In this document: in pieces, positions 56,567 through 64,000 of the stretch
How the letters are laid out: every line of letters starts with the position of its first letter
How positions within the stretch are numbered: the first letter of the stretch is position 1
Source of the DNA: DATBDE01 sp045805605
Lineage (GTDB): Bacteria > Actinomycetota > Thermoleophilia > Solirubrobacterales > Solirubrobacteraceae
Direction of reading: 5' to 3'
NCBI GenBank assembly: GCA_045805605.1
Contig: JBJMKX010000074.1
Coordinates: 1 to 64,000 of the forward strand
DNA length: 64,000 bases
Program-made: the position numbers and the translations under genes
The notes under the pieces: generated by a model
What the model was told of the DNA's origin: nothing
Seen by the model: the letters and a program-made list of their open reading frames with translations, nothing else
Databases searched by the model: none

Positions 56567-57954
56567 GCCCGCAGCACCCATGTGTCCTTGGCCCCGCCGC
56601 CGCGCGACGAGTTGACGACGAGCTCGTCCTCCGCGAACGCGACGCGGGTCAGGCCGCCAGGCACGACACGGACCTGGTCGCCGGCGCGGTAGGCGAAGGG
56701 CCGCAGGTCCACGTGCCGCGGCTCGAGCCGGTCGCCCACCACGGTCGGGTGGCGCGAGAACCACACGGTCTCCTGGGCCACATGTCCCTCGGGGTCGTCG
56801 CGGACGGCGCGCGAGACGCGCTCGCGCTCGGCGGGCTGGGCGTGCGGCCCGACCATGACGCCGCGTCCGCCGTAGCCGCCGCGCGGCTTGACCACGAGCT
56901 CGTCGAGGCGGTGCAGCGCCTCGGCGCAGACCCGCTCGTCGCCGAGGTCGTAGGTCCCCACCGAGCGCAGGATCGGCTCCTCGCCCAGGTAGAACCGCAC
57001 CATATGCTCCGCGTAGGCGTGGGCGACCTTGTCGTCGGCGACGCCGGTCCCAAACGCGTTGACCAGGCCGACGGTGCCCGCCTTCCAGGGCCCGATGAGC
57101 CGCTCGCCGACGGGGGTCAGGGCGCCCACCCCGTCGCGCAGGCGGTCCTCGTCGGTGCGGCGGTAGACGACGTCGACCGGCCGCGCGTGTCCGGCGGGGC
57201 GGCGGGAGTAGAGGCGGTCGCCGCGCAGCTCGAGGTCCTCGAGCCGCACAAGTGCCAGCGGCAGCGCCGCGGCCAGGAAGCGGTGCTCCCAGTGCGCGAT
57301 GTTCGACGCGCCGTCGGTGAGGAGCACCGCGAACGGCTGGTCGACGCCGGGCGGCGCGGCGGCGCGCAAGGCCGCCCGCAGCCCCTCGAGCAGAGCGTCG
57401 CGGACGCCGGCGCGCTGGGGCGGTGCCCAGCCGAGGGCCGCATCGACGGCCTCGCGCGCGGCGAGCAGGTAGGCGGCGCCCGAGGGCGTGCGCACGTTGT
57501 CCTCGACGACCGCGAAGCGCCCGTCCGGCCCGCGCAGCAGGTCGAGCCCAGCCACGCCGATCCAGCCACCGGGCGGCTGCACGCCGGCGAGCTCGGGCTC
57601 GTAGTGGTCGGCTCCGCGCAGGACGCGCTCGGGCAACACTCCGGCCCGTACGATTTCCCGGGCGCCGTAGGCGTCGGCCACAAACGCCTCCAGCGCGCGC
57701 ACGCGCTGGACGATGCCGGCGCGCAGCTCCTCCCACTCCGCCGCCGCGATCACGCGCGGCACCGGGTCGACCGCGAACAGCCGGGACCCGAAGGTCACGC
57801 CCGAGCGGTGCAGCCGCTCGTCGACCTTGGCCCGCAGCGCCCCGAGGTCGGCGTCCTGCAGCCGCTCGCGCAATTCGGGCAGCTCCAGCCGCTCGGTGAC
57901 CCCGGTTCCGTTCATCGTTGCCTGAACCGTACGAGCCCCGTCCGGTCCGTCCAT
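56563..57954 (-). CDS. Circularly permuted ATP-grasp ligase
   Basis: 463 residues from ATG 57954 (ATG 57915 also possible). Family signatures include SGVTFGSRLFAVDPVPRVIAAAEWEELRAGIVQRVRALEAFVADAYG, PGGWIGVAGLDLLRGPDGRFAVVEDNVRTPSGAAYLL, RLEDLELRGDRLYSRR and DVVYRRTDEDRL. Late blocks are VVKPRGGYGGRGVMVGP and VVNSSRGGGAKDTWVL. These match CP_ATPgrasp (DUF404/407) proteins, which occur next to GCS2-like ligases and were proposed by comparative genomics to make peptides or amide links. Overlap with the YbdK-like gene supports a two-step pathway. The usual alpha-E and transglutaminase partners are absent here. Confidence 0.9.
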   Translation of the reverse strand: MDGPDGARTVQATMNGTGVTERLELPELRERLQDADLGALRAKVDERLHRSGVTFGSRLFAVDPVPRVIAAAEWEELRAGIVQRVRALEAFVADAYGAREIVRAGVLPERVLRGADHYEPELAGVQPPGGWIGVAGLDLLRGPDGRFAVVEDNVRTPSGAAYLLAAREAVDAALGWAPPQRAGVRDALLEGLRAALRAAAPPGVDQPFAVLLTDGASNIAHWEHRFLAAALPLALVRLEDLELRGDRLYSRRPAGHARPVDVVYRRTDEDRLRDGVGALTPVGERLIGPWKAGTVGLVNAFGTGVADDKVAHAYAEHMVRFYLGEEPILRSVGTYDLGDERVCAEALHRLDELVVKPRGGYGGRGVMVGPHAQPAERERVSRAVRDDPEGHVAQETVWFSRHPTVVGDRLEPRHVDLRPFAYRAGDQVRVVPGGLTRVAFAEDELVVNSSRGGGAKDTWVLRA

Positions 57955-58067
57955 TGGCCCTGCGGTCCCATCCGTCGCAACTCGCCTGTCCTGGGGGTCG
58001 AGCGCTGGTGAAGCGCACTCACTAGTGTGCGCATCTACCCCGGAGACGACCGAGAGGAGAGCCAGAG

Positions 58068-59102
58068 ATGCAACTTGGGATGGTGGGTCTCGGGCGCATG
58101 GGCGCGAATCTCGTGCGCCGGCTGATGCGCGACGGCCACGACTGCGTGGTCTACGACGTCAGCGCCGACGTGGTCTCCCAGCTCGAGGGCGAGGGCGCGG
58201 CCGGCTCCGGGTCGCTGGAGCAGTTCGTCTCCAAGCTCGACAAGCCGCGCGCGGCGTGGGTCATGGTGCCGGCCGCCATCACCGGGGACACCGTCAACCA
58301 GCTCGCCGACCTGATGGACGACGGCGACATCATCATCGACGGCGGCAACTCGTACTACCGCGACGACATCGACCGCGCCAAGGAGCTGGAGGCCAAGGGC
58401 GTCCACTACGTCGACGTTGGCACGAGCGGCGGCGTGTTCGGGCTCGAGCGCGGCTTCTGCCTGATGATCGGCGGCGAGGACGACGTCGTCGAACATCTCG
58501 ACCCGATCTTCAAGACGATCGCTCCGGGCCTCGACTCGGCGCCGCGCACGCCCGGCAAGGAGGGCGAGCCGTCGCCGGCCGAGAACGGCTACCTCCACTG
58601 CGGCCCGCACGGCGCCGGGCACTTCGTGAAGATGATCCACAACGGCATCGAGTACGGCCTGATGGCCGCCTATGCCGAGGGCCTGAACATCCTCCATCAC
58701 GCCAACGCCGGCCTCCATCAGCAGGAGATCGACGCGGAGACCGCGCCGCTGCGCGATCCCGAGTACTACGAGTACGAGATCGACACCGCCGACGTCGCGG
58801 AGGTGTGGCGACGTGGCAGCGTCGTCGCGTCCTGGTTGCTGGATTTGACCGCGCACGCGCTGAGCGAGTCGCCGCAGCTTTCCAATTTCCACGGCCGCGT
58901 CTCCGATTCCGGCGAGGGCCGCTGGACGGTGCTGGCGGCGGTCGACGTGGGCGCGCCCGCGGACGTGCTCTCGACGGCGCTGTTCAACCGGTTTGCCTCG
59001 CGTGGCGAGGCGGAGTTCGGCAACCGCCTGCTCTCGGCCATGCGCAGCGAGTTCGGCGGCCACGCGGAGAAGCCGGCCGGCGAGGCGCACGTATCGGGCT
59101 AG
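58068..59102 (+). CDS. gnd: 6-phosphogluconate dehydrogenase (decarboxylating)
   Basis: 344 residues, the short form of the family (usual long form is about 470). NAD(P) fold start MQLGMVGLGRMGANLVRRLMRDGHDCVVYDV, substrate block IIIDGGNSYYRDDIDRAKEL, VDVGTSGGVFGLERGFCLMIGG, and the catalytic Lys/Asn region GAGHFVKMIHNGIEYGLMAAYAEG. It converts 6-phosphogluconate to ribulose-5-phosphate with NAD(P)H. Short forms of the GndA/YqeC type are often NAD-preferring (family knowledge). It is divergent from the ATP-grasp gene and 13 bases ahead of the SRAP gene. Confidence 0.93.
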   Translation: MQLGMVGLGRMGANLVRRLMRDGHDCVVYDVSADVVSQLEGEGAAGSGSLEQFVSKLDKPRAAWVMVPAAITGDTVNQLADLMDDGDIIIDGGNSYYRDDIDRAKELEAKGVHYVDVGTSGGVFGLERGFCLMIGGEDDVVEHLDPIFKTIAPGLDSAPRTPGKEGEPSPAENGYLHCGPHGAGHFVKMIHNGIEYGLMAAYAEGLNILHHANAGLHQQEIDAETAPLRDPEYYEYEIDTADVAEVWRRGSVVASWLLDLTAHALSESPQLSNFHGRVSDSGEGRWTVLAAVDVGAPADVLSTALFNRFASRGEAEFGNRLLSAMRSEFGGHAEKPAGEAHVSG

Positions 59103-59115
59103 CCTCGGCTGCCGT

Positions 59116-59853
59116 ATGTGCGGCCGCTACACCAACACGCAGAGCCCCGACCAGATCGTCGCGGCGCTGTCGCTGACCGGCCACGTCGACCCGGCCACGG
59201 TCGGGCGGTTCAACGTGGCGCCCACCCAGGAGGTGCTGGCGGGGGTCGCGCGCGACGGCGCGCTCGAGGCGCGCACGATGCGCTGGGGCCTGATTCCGCG
59301 CTGGTCGGACGGCCCTGACGACAAGCGCGCCGGCGGGCGCCTGATCAACGCGCGCGTCGAGACCGTCTGGTCCAAGCCGGCGTTCGGGCGCCTGGTCCGC
59401 GACCCGAAGCGGCGCTGCCTGGTCGTCGCCGACGGCTTCTACGAATGGCGGCCGGCGGAGCGCCCGCGCGCGCCGCGGCTGGCCGTCCACTTCACACTCC
59501 CCGAGCGCGAGCCGTTCGCGTTCGCCGGCCTCTGCGACCTGTGGTGGCCGTCGCGCGACGACGCCGCCCCGCCCCTGCGGTCGTGCACGATCGTGGTCGG
59601 CCCGGCGACGGCGCCGGTTGAGCCGATCCACGATCGCCAGCCGGTGATCCTCCACACGCCCGAGCGGCGCGCCGCCTGGCTCGACCCCTCGCTCACCGAG
59701 GCAGACCTGCACGAGCTGCTCGCGCCGCTGCCCGCCGGCCGCCTCGAGCCACACGCGGTCGGTTCGTACGTCAACGATCCAGACCACGAGGGTGAGCGCT
59801 GCCTGGAGCCCGAGGGCGAGGCCGAGGAGACGGCTGAGCCCACGCTCTTCTAA
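59116..59853 (+). CDS. SOS response-associated peptidase (SRAP/HMCES-YedK)
   Basis: 245 residues from ATG 59116 with TGC as codon 2. The SRAP active site is the N-terminal Cys2 (MCGRYTNTQ), which forms a thiazolidine link to abasic sites in single-stranded DNA. Other signatures are RFNVAPTQEV, MRWGLIPRWSD, LINARVETVWSKPAFGRLV, LVVADGFYEWRP and the late HDRQPVIL. It shields abasic sites from error-prone repair. It follows gnd closely and may be co-transcribed, though no functional link is obvious. Confidence 0.95.
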   Translation: MCGRYTNTQSPDQIVAALSLTGHVDPATVGRFNVAPTQEVLAGVARDGALEARTMRWGLIPRWSDGPDDKRAGGRLINARVETVWSKPAFGRLVRDPKRRCLVVADGFYEWRPAERPRAPRLAVHFTLPEREPFAFAGLCDLWWPSRDDAAPPLRSCTIVVGPATAPVEPIHDRQPVILHTPERRAAWLDPSLTEADLHELLAPLPAGRLEPHAVGSYVNDPDHEGERCLEPEGEAEETAEPTLF

Positions 59854-59914
59854 GGGCCGGCTGCTCCGCTGATCCGCCTAGTCGGGCGGTTGAGCGCTCA
59901 GCTCCGGCGCGCGA

Positions 59915-60199
59915 GTGCGGTGCATCGCCAGCGCGAGGACGGCCAGGATCAGGCGCACCCTCGACGCCGCGATCGACGCGATCCCGGCCGACCTCCCGGT
60001 CACCAAGCGCATCGTGCGCGGCAAGCCGGGCCCCGAACTGGTCAAGGCCGCCCGCGAGGACAACCACGACCTCGTCGTCGTCGGGTCACGCGGGCTCGGC
60101 ACGGCGGCGTCCTTCGTGATGGGCTCAGTCAGCACCTGCGTCCTTCGCCACCTGCCCGGCGCGGCGTTGGTGGTGCACGCCGAGCCCGTGGCGGCGTAG
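59915..60199 (+). pseudogene. Universal stress protein remnant (C-terminal half)
   Basis: A 94-residue reading whose last 80 residues (AIDAIPADLPVTKRIVRGKPGPELVKAAREDNHDLVVVGSRGLGTAASFVMGSVSTCVLRHLPGAALVV) form the second half of a Usp domain. The first half with the VAVDGS strand is missing, and the N-terminal 14 residues do not match. It is most likely a deletion remnant. A start at 59915 could yield a short protein, but half a Rossmann-like fold is unlikely to be functional. Confidence 0.7.
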
Positions 60200-60323
60200 C
60201 AAACCGACCCCGGCCCGAACCCGACCACCTTCGTCGCCGCCGTTCGCCCGCGCGGGCGGCGCGCGCCGCGACCGCCACCCGCCGCAACCGGAATTACCGC
60301 GCGAGCGGTAGCGTGCGCCGCCG

Positions 60324-61610
60324 GTGCGCGCGCTCGTCGTCTCGGACACCCACTTCGGCGCCTGGACGGGCGATGACCTGCTCCGCCACGACTGGGCGCT
60401 TGCGCGGCTCGGGCCCCTCCTGGAGGACATCGACGAGCTCGTCCTGCTCGGCGACCTGTTCGACTTCCTCTTCGCCAGCGTGCCCGACGCATTCGCGGCC
60501 GCCGACCCGTTGTTCGGCCTCCTCGCCGACCGGCTCGGGGGCAGACGGGTGGTGTGGCTGGCCGGTAACCACGACCGGCACATCATGGCCCGCGAGCTCG
60601 AGACGCTGACCGAGGAGATGCTCGCCACCGGCCAGGACGCGGCCGCCGTCGGTCCCAGCCTGCGGTCGCGCAACTTCTTCCAGCGCTTCCTCGAGCGCCG
60701 GCTGCCCGCATGCGAGGTGCGGATCGAGTATCCGGCCCACCGTGTGGGCGACGTGATCTGCTGCCACGGTCACTACCTCGACGCCCACGTCCAGGGGTCG
60801 GTCGCCAACCGCATGTTCACGCGCGGAATGCGCCGCGTCGGCGGGGTCACGACGCACGGGCGCACGCTGCGCATCGAGGACTACGAGGCTGCGACCGGGC
60901 CGCTCACCGAGCTCCTCTACACGGTCGCCCAACTGCCGAGCGGTACCGCCGCCCAGAGGGACCTGCTCGACGAAGTGAGGCGCATCGGGCGCATCGTGCG
61001 CGCGGTGGCAAGCCCGGGCCGCGAGGCCGAGCGGCTGGCCCGCGAGCTCCTGGACCGAGCCCGCTCGCTCGTGCGCCCGGGCGGCGGACTGGAGGGGGCC
61101 ACGAGCGTGCCGGTCCAGACCGCCGGCGACGCCAGCGCCAACCTCGCCCGCGTGCTCTCGCCCGACACGCCGGTCGAGCGCTCGCTGCGCGCCTACGCCC
61201 AGGTGGCCAAGAACCTGGGCTGGGACCGCAAGGCCGGCAAGCTGGTCTTCGCCCACACCCATCAGCCGCTGTCGGCGGTCAGCGCGCTCCCGCTCGAGGG
61301 CGCGCCCGGCGGACACGTGCGCTTCTGGAATACGGGCAGCTGGATCTACGAGCCGACGCTGGGCTCGCTCGACAGCTACGAGCGCTACCTGCGCATCGCC
61401 TGGCCCGGGACCGCGGTGCTGATCGACACCGAGCGTCCCGAGCCCGAGCTCATCTCCTGCCTGGCCGACCTCAACCCTCTGCCACCGGCGACCGAGAAGC
61501 TCGCGCCCGATGCCGCCCGGGCGGCCTACCGGCGGGCCCGCGAGGCGGAAACGCTCTACGCGGCGTCGGAGCGGTTTTCCGGCGCGTCGGCCACGAAACG
61601 CGGCTCGTAG
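60324..61610 (+). CDS. Calcineurin-like phosphoesterase
   Basis: 428 residues from GTG 60324. Metal-site motifs in order: LVVSDTHFGAW, LVLLGDLFDFLF, VVWLAGNHDRHIMA, VICCHGHYLDAH and LVFAHTHQPLS, then GHVRFWNTGSW. Large inserts, including a helical region around residues 170-290, separate the blocks. No signal sequence, so it is cytosolic. Resembles UDP-2,3-diacylglucosamine hydrolase-like (LpxH-type) or other metallophosphoesterases. The substrate is unknown. Its last 55 bases overlap the convergent small gene. Confidence 0.85.
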   Translation: MRALVVSDTHFGAWTGDDLLRHDWALARLGPLLEDIDELVLLGDLFDFLFASVPDAFAAADPLFGLLADRLGGRRVVWLAGNHDRHIMARELETLTEEMLATGQDAAAVGPSLRSRNFFQRFLERRLPACEVRIEYPAHRVGDVICCHGHYLDAHVQGSVANRMFTRGMRRVGGVTTHGRTLRIEDYEAATGPLTELLYTVAQLPSGTAAQRDLLDEVRRIGRIVRAVASPGREAERLARELLDRARSLVRPGGGLEGATSVPVQTAGDASANLARVLSPDTPVERSLRAYAQVAKNLGWDRKAGKLVFAHTHQPLSAVSALPLEGAPGGHVRFWNTGSWIYEPTLGSLDSYERYLRIAWPGTAVLIDTERPEPELISCLADLNPLPPATEKLAPDAARAAYRRAREAETLYAASERFSGASATKRGS

Positions 61611-61738
61611 GTATCGACCTTGATCTCGCGGCACTCTTCGCCGCACGTGTCGCAGACCACGACGAAGCGAATCGCGTTGAACTCCCGCGAGTAGCGGCCG
61701 ATGGCGCTGTGGAGTCCGGAGTGGTCGCACCTGGTCAT
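61556..61738 (-). CDS. Small zinc-ribbon-like protein
   Basis: 60 residues from ATG 61738, behind AAAGGA. It begins MTRCDHSGLHSAIGRYSREFNAIRFVVVCDTCGEECREIK and continues with VDTYEPRF. The Cys-His (CDH) and CDTCGEEC groups could form one zinc ribbon. The RYSREFNAIRF and YEPRF blocks recur in small proteins I recall from this lineage. No function known. It overlaps the phosphoesterase gene tail to tail by 55 bases. Confidence 0.75.
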   Translation of the reverse strand: MTRCDHSGLHSAIGRYSREFNAIRFVVVCDTCGEECREIKVDTYEPRFVADAPENRSDAA

Positions 61739-61850
61739 GGATCCGTCCTTTCGCCAGTGTGTTTGACCGCGCAAGCACAAGCTCGGCGCGTGTCAAGACC
61801 CTTGATGGACTCATATACAACGGAGCGGACGCCAGCGAATTGCGTTCTTA

Positions 61851-62351
61851 CTAGCCCAAGCCCGCGTCGATCTGCCGCGCCGCGCGGACGATCGGGCGCG
61901 AGAACTCGCCTGACCGCAGCCGCCGGCCCACCCGCCGCAGCTGCATGAAGTCGCCGCTATCGCGTGCCCTGATTGCCGTGGCGAGAATGGCCGCTAGCGC
62001 GCGGAACGCCGCCACGAGCCGCCGGTTCGGCGCGGCGGCCGCCGGCGGCGGGCGGGCTCCATCCAGCCGGTCGGCGGCCCGCAGCGTGGCCCGGCGCAGC
62101 CGGCCCAGCGCGGCGGTCAAGGCCGGCGCATCCACCGCACGGAGCGACCGAAACGCGCGCCGCTGGGCCGCGGCGTACGACATCAGCACGCCCTCGACCG
62201 CCGTCCGGTAAGCCGCCACCTGCTGCGCCTGCCGGTGCCGATGGACCGGCGCGGCCTCGGACGGTCCGCCCCGCGTGGTCCCGCCGTCCCCGCCGCCGCA
62301 TCCCGCGACGAGCACGGCACAAAGCGCGAGCGCGGAAACGAGGCGCGGCAC
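61851..62351 (-). CDS. Hypothetical lipoprotein
   Basis: 166 residues. Signal with lipobox (LVSALALCAVLVAGCGGGDGG), then a Gly/Thr-rich linker and a long helical region (QVAAYRTAVEGVLMSYAAAQRRAFRSLRAVDAPALTAALGRLRRATLRAADRLDG, LVAAFRALAAILATAIRARDSGDFMQLRRVGRRLR). An extracytoplasmic helical bundle is likely. No family recognised. Confidence 0.72.
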   Translation of the reverse strand: MPRLVSALALCAVLVAGCGGGDGGTTRGGPSEAAPVHRHRQAQQVAAYRTAVEGVLMSYAAAQRRAFRSLRAVDAPALTAALGRLRRATLRAADRLDGARPPPAAAAPNRRLVAAFRALAAILATAIRARDSGDFMQLRRVGRRLRSGEFSRPIVRAARQIDAGLG

Positions 62352-62407
62352 GGTGGGCGGACCTTATTCTCGCCCCGCTCGGGCACCGGCTCTCCCCCAC
62401 GCCGCGC

Positions 62408-63106
62408 TCAGTCGTGCCGTGAATAGGTGAGCCGCGCGTCGTCCCCCTCCAGGATCACCGGGTCGCCGCACATCTGCAGCAGGCGCGAGTACGTGCGGGC
62501 GCCGATGTGGTCGGCGAGATCGGAGACGTCGGAGGTGAAGACGATCGAGCGCTGATCCTCGTAGCGGCGGTTGATGACGGTGTAGAGCTGCTCGAGCACC
62601 CACTCGTTCTGTCGCGCCACCGCGAGGTCGTCGACGTGGAGGAGGTCGACGCCGGCGAGCCGGTCGAGCAGGCCGAGGTAGGACTGCTGAGAGCCCTCGT
62701 CGTAGGTGTCGGAGATCGCGGCGAGCAGCAGCGGCGCGGTGTAGATCGCCACCGAGCGCCTCACGCGAAGGGCGTGCTGCGAGACGATCATCGCCAGCGT
62801 CGTCTTGCCCGTCCCCTTCGGCCCCGCGAACCACAGCCCTTCGCCCTCGTCCAGCCGCCGTTCGATGTTCGCGCAGAACTGCCGCACCTCGGCGACGATT
62901 CCCGGGTCGATCCGGGTCACCGGGAAGCGATCGAAGCCGACGTCGCGGTAGCGCCGCGGGATGGCGTGCGAGAGCCGCCGCGAGCGCCGGACCGCGACCC
63001 GCTGCGGCATGCACCGGCACCGCCGCGCGCCGCCATCGCCGACGACCCATCCGGACCCGTCGCACTCGCCGTAGGGACAGTCGAAGTCGGCCACGGCGCC
63101 AGTCAA
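62408..63106 (-). CDS. DnaC/IstB-like AAA+ ATPase with zinc-binding N-terminus
   Basis: 232 residues. The N-terminus has four cysteines in a zinc-finger pattern (CPYGECDGSGWV, RRCRC). Then come YRDVGFDRFPV, Walker A GPKGTGKTTLAMIVS, Walker B VDLLHVDDLAV and sensor strand SIVFTSDVSDLADHIGARTYSRLLQMCGD. This is the helicase-loader or IS21-helper type. No IS21 transposase gene is next to it, so a chromosomal loader (DnaC/DnaI-like) or a stray insertion-sequence helper are both possible. A loader role is inferred. Confidence 0.85.
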   Translation of the reverse strand: MTGAVADFDCPYGECDGSGWVVGDGGARRCRCMPQRVAVRRSRRLSHAIPRRYRDVGFDRFPVTRIDPGIVAEVRQFCANIERRLDEGEGLWFAGPKGTGKTTLAMIVSQHALRVRRSVAIYTAPLLLAAISDTYDEGSQQSYLGLLDRLAGVDLLHVDDLAVARQNEWVLEQLYTVINRRYEDQRSIVFTSDVSDLADHIGARTYSRLLQMCGDPVILEGDDARLTYSRHD

Positions 63107-63152
63107 CCACCCCGAGCGGACCGCAGCGAAAGGAGACGCCGCAAGTTGCGGA

Positions 63153-63180
63153 CCTGACGCCCGATGCCTGACGCCTGGTC
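63153..63180. repeat. Tandem heptamer repeat, four units (CCYRAYG family)
   Basis: Units CCTGACG, CCCGATG, CCTGACG, CCTGGTC with period seven lie between the DnaC-like gene and the next gene. They belong to the family seen at 4050 and 17792. Confidence 0.65.
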
Positions 63181-63186
63181 CCTCTG

Positions 63187-63474
63187 CTATGGCACCCGCC
63201 GCGAGAGCCGCGCCAGCTCTTCATGGCACTCAACGACCCGCTTCTTGACGACATCCTCGTCGGGACGATCGTGAACGAGGTCCCACGTCCGGTCGGCGAC
63301 CTCGCCGGCCGTGTCCGGCGTCGCCCCCTGGCACAGGCGCTCGACGAGCTGCAGCTCGAAGGTCTCGATCTGCTTGAGCGGCTCGCCCGGCGGCATCTTT
63401 GGCAGCGGCTCGCGCACGGCCTCCTTCCAGAGAGTCGTCGCGATCAGCAGGCGGTTGCGCAGCGACGCTGCCAT
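63187..63474 (-). CDS. Hypothetical protein
   Basis: 95 residues from ATG 63474; an upstream ATG at 63543 would add 23 residues and overlap the response regulator gene. Mostly helical and charged (LRNRLLIATTLWKEAVREPLP, LKQIETFELQLVERLCQGATPDTAGEVADRTWDLVHDRPDEDVVKKRVVECHEELARLSRR). No signal or membrane helix. No family recognised. Possibly an adaptor linked to the response regulator or the downstream DnaC-like gene. Confidence 0.6.
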   Translation of the reverse strand: MAASLRNRLLIATTLWKEAVREPLPKMPPGEPLKQIETFELQLVERLCQGATPDTAGEVADRTWDLVHDRPDEDVVKKRVVECHEELARLSRRVP

Positions 63475-63508
63475 CGGCTCGATCGGGCGGACCCTACCGC
63501 GACGGCGC

Positions 63509-64000
63509 TCAGCGTTCCGGGCGGTAGCGGTAGCCGAATCCACGAACGGTGTCGATCGGCTCGCTGTCGGTCGCCTCGGCCAGCTTGCGCCGCAGGTAGC
63601 CGACGTAGACCTTGACCTGGTCGGTCGGCCCGCCGAGCGCCTGCTCCCAGACCAGCTCGAGGAGCTGGTCGCGGCTGAGCACCTGATTTGGGTGGCGCAC
63701 GAACGTGGCCAGGAGCTTGAACTCGAGGGGGGTCAGGGCGACGTGGCGGCCGTTGACGGTCACGCGCGCGTCGGCGAAGTCGATGTGGACGAGCCCGTCG
63801 TCGTAGACCACCATCTCGCTCTCGCGGTCGCCGGCCCGGCGCAGCAGGGCCTCGACGCGCGCGACGAGCTCCTGCCGGCCAAACGGCTTGGTCACGTAGT
63901 CGTCGGCCCCGGCCTTGAGCCCGCGAACCTTCTCGAGCTCGCCGTCGCGGGCGGTGAGCATCATCACCGGCACGTCGGAGAGGTGGCGGATCCGCTCGAG
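63509..64000 (-). CDS. OmpR/PhoB-type response regulator, C-terminal part (cut by window edge)
   Basis: The open minus frame reaches the window edge, so the start and the phospho-acceptor Asp are outside. Visible receiver end: VPVMMLTARDGELEKVRGLKAGADDYVTKPFGRQELVARVEALLRR (Thr and Lys of the active site). The winged helix reads HVALTPLEFKLLATFVRHPNQVLSRDQLLELVWEQ, then VKVYVGYLRRKLAEATDSEPIDTVRGFGYRY. It resembles KdpE/PhoP-type regulators. Its kinase would lie beyond the edge. Confidence 0.9.
   Translation of the reverse strand, partial: LERIRHLSDVPVMMLTARDGELEKVRGLKAGADDYVTKPFGRQELVARVEALLRRAGDRESEMVVYDDGLVHIDFADARVTVNGRHVALTPLEFKLLATFVRHPNQVLSRDQLLELVWEQALGGPTDQVKVYVGYLRRKLAEATDSEPIDTVRGFGYRYRPER

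Noticed and set aside
59878..60492. Minus-strand frame through the Usp remnant
   Set aside because: Arg/Ala-rich shadow composition; its tail VLALAMHRTRAP hints at a membrane remnant, but too little to support.
61760..61800. TTGACA (minus strand) as a -35 box for the small zinc-ribbon-like gene
   Set aside because: No acceptable -10 box at the right spacing downstream.
62408..63106. Intact IS21-family element
   Set aside because: Only an IstB/DnaC-like ATPase is present, with no transposase gene or terminal repeats nearby.
1..64000. CRISPR arrays, tRNA or rRNA genes
   Set aside because: No regularly spaced repeats and no cloverleaf or rRNA signature noticed by eye on either strand.

Overview
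The window is high-GC (by eye about 70-73 % G+C), gene-dense bacterial DNA. The gene set points to an actinobacterium: class II fructose-1,6-bisphosphatase (GlpX), a DivIVA-domain protein, an F420-type luciferase-like oxidoreductase, a BTAD/AAA regulator, ydaO-type riboswitches before cell-wall genes, and many HxlR/TetR/ArsR/MarR switches. The mix, with PilT next to the primary sigma factor and a small 'RYSREFNAIRF' zinc-ribbon-like protein, feels most like Thermoleophilia (Solirubrobacterales). That placement is inference, not proven. No rRNA, tRNA, CRISPR array, prophage or intact insertion sequence was recognised.

Layout. 1-4.3 kb: a minus-strand series of rpoD, pilT, a cupin, an HxlR regulator and a Tat-exported PGRP/amidase-like protein. 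4.3-7 kb: a c-di-AMP (ydaO) riboswitch, an RlpA-like wall protein, moeA and a convergent MOSC gene. 7-14.5 kb: housekeeping genes (glpX, LLM oxidoreductase, universal stress protein) mixed with TetR regulators and decayed genes (an MFS transporter stub and an HD/LuxR regulator stub). 14.5-15 kb: a frameshifted thiolase tail and a 208-bp element with 18-bp terminal inverted repeats. 15-18 kb: a molybdopterin oxidoreductase that has lost its iron-sulfur cysteines, coupled to a small helical protein. 17.8-20.5 kb: ArsR/SRPBCC and RibD-like/SDR pairs. 20.5-25.6 kb: a five-gene overlapping operon (response regulator, histidine kinase, exported LolA/RseB-like protein, ABC ATPase, ABC permease). 25.6-33 kb: thiolase, acyl-CoA dehydrogenase, a zincin, a second ydaO riboswitch with an NlpC/P60-type wall enzyme, a TMEM175-like channel and a rhodanese. 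33-38 kb: a cytochrome P450 overlapping a CocE/S15-type hydrolase, then small proteins including a RemA-like one. 38-45 kb: LolD/FtsX-type ABC genes, a phosphoesterase lipoprotein, a possible GxGD membrane protein and an ABC exporter behind a MarR-type operator. 45-51 kb: GH3 and a TIM-barrel-like secreted protein, then a minus-strand run of SnoaL-like, DivIVA, PPOX, MarR and BNR-repeat genes. 51-58 kb: the BTAD/AAA regulator, a gamma-glutamyl hydrolase-like amidotransferase, and a carboxylate-amine ligase coupled to a circularly permuted ATP-grasp protein. 58-64 kb: gnd, an SRAP protein, a Usp remnant, a phosphoesterase, a lipoprotein, a DnaC/IstB-like ATPase and a truncated response regulator.

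Themes. Cell-wall remodelling recurs, twice under predicted c-di-AMP control. Molybdenum-cofactor functions recur (MoeA, MOSC, a molybdopterin enzyme). Three small repeat families stand out. First, a palindrome of about 42 bp occurs three times, each time between convergent genes. Second, runs of heptamers (CCYRAYG) occur at three or four places. Third, there is the single MITE-like element. Several convergent gene pairs end in abutting or shared TAG codons inside CTAG palindromes. Start codons are often GTG or TTG, so several starts below are best choices, not certainties.
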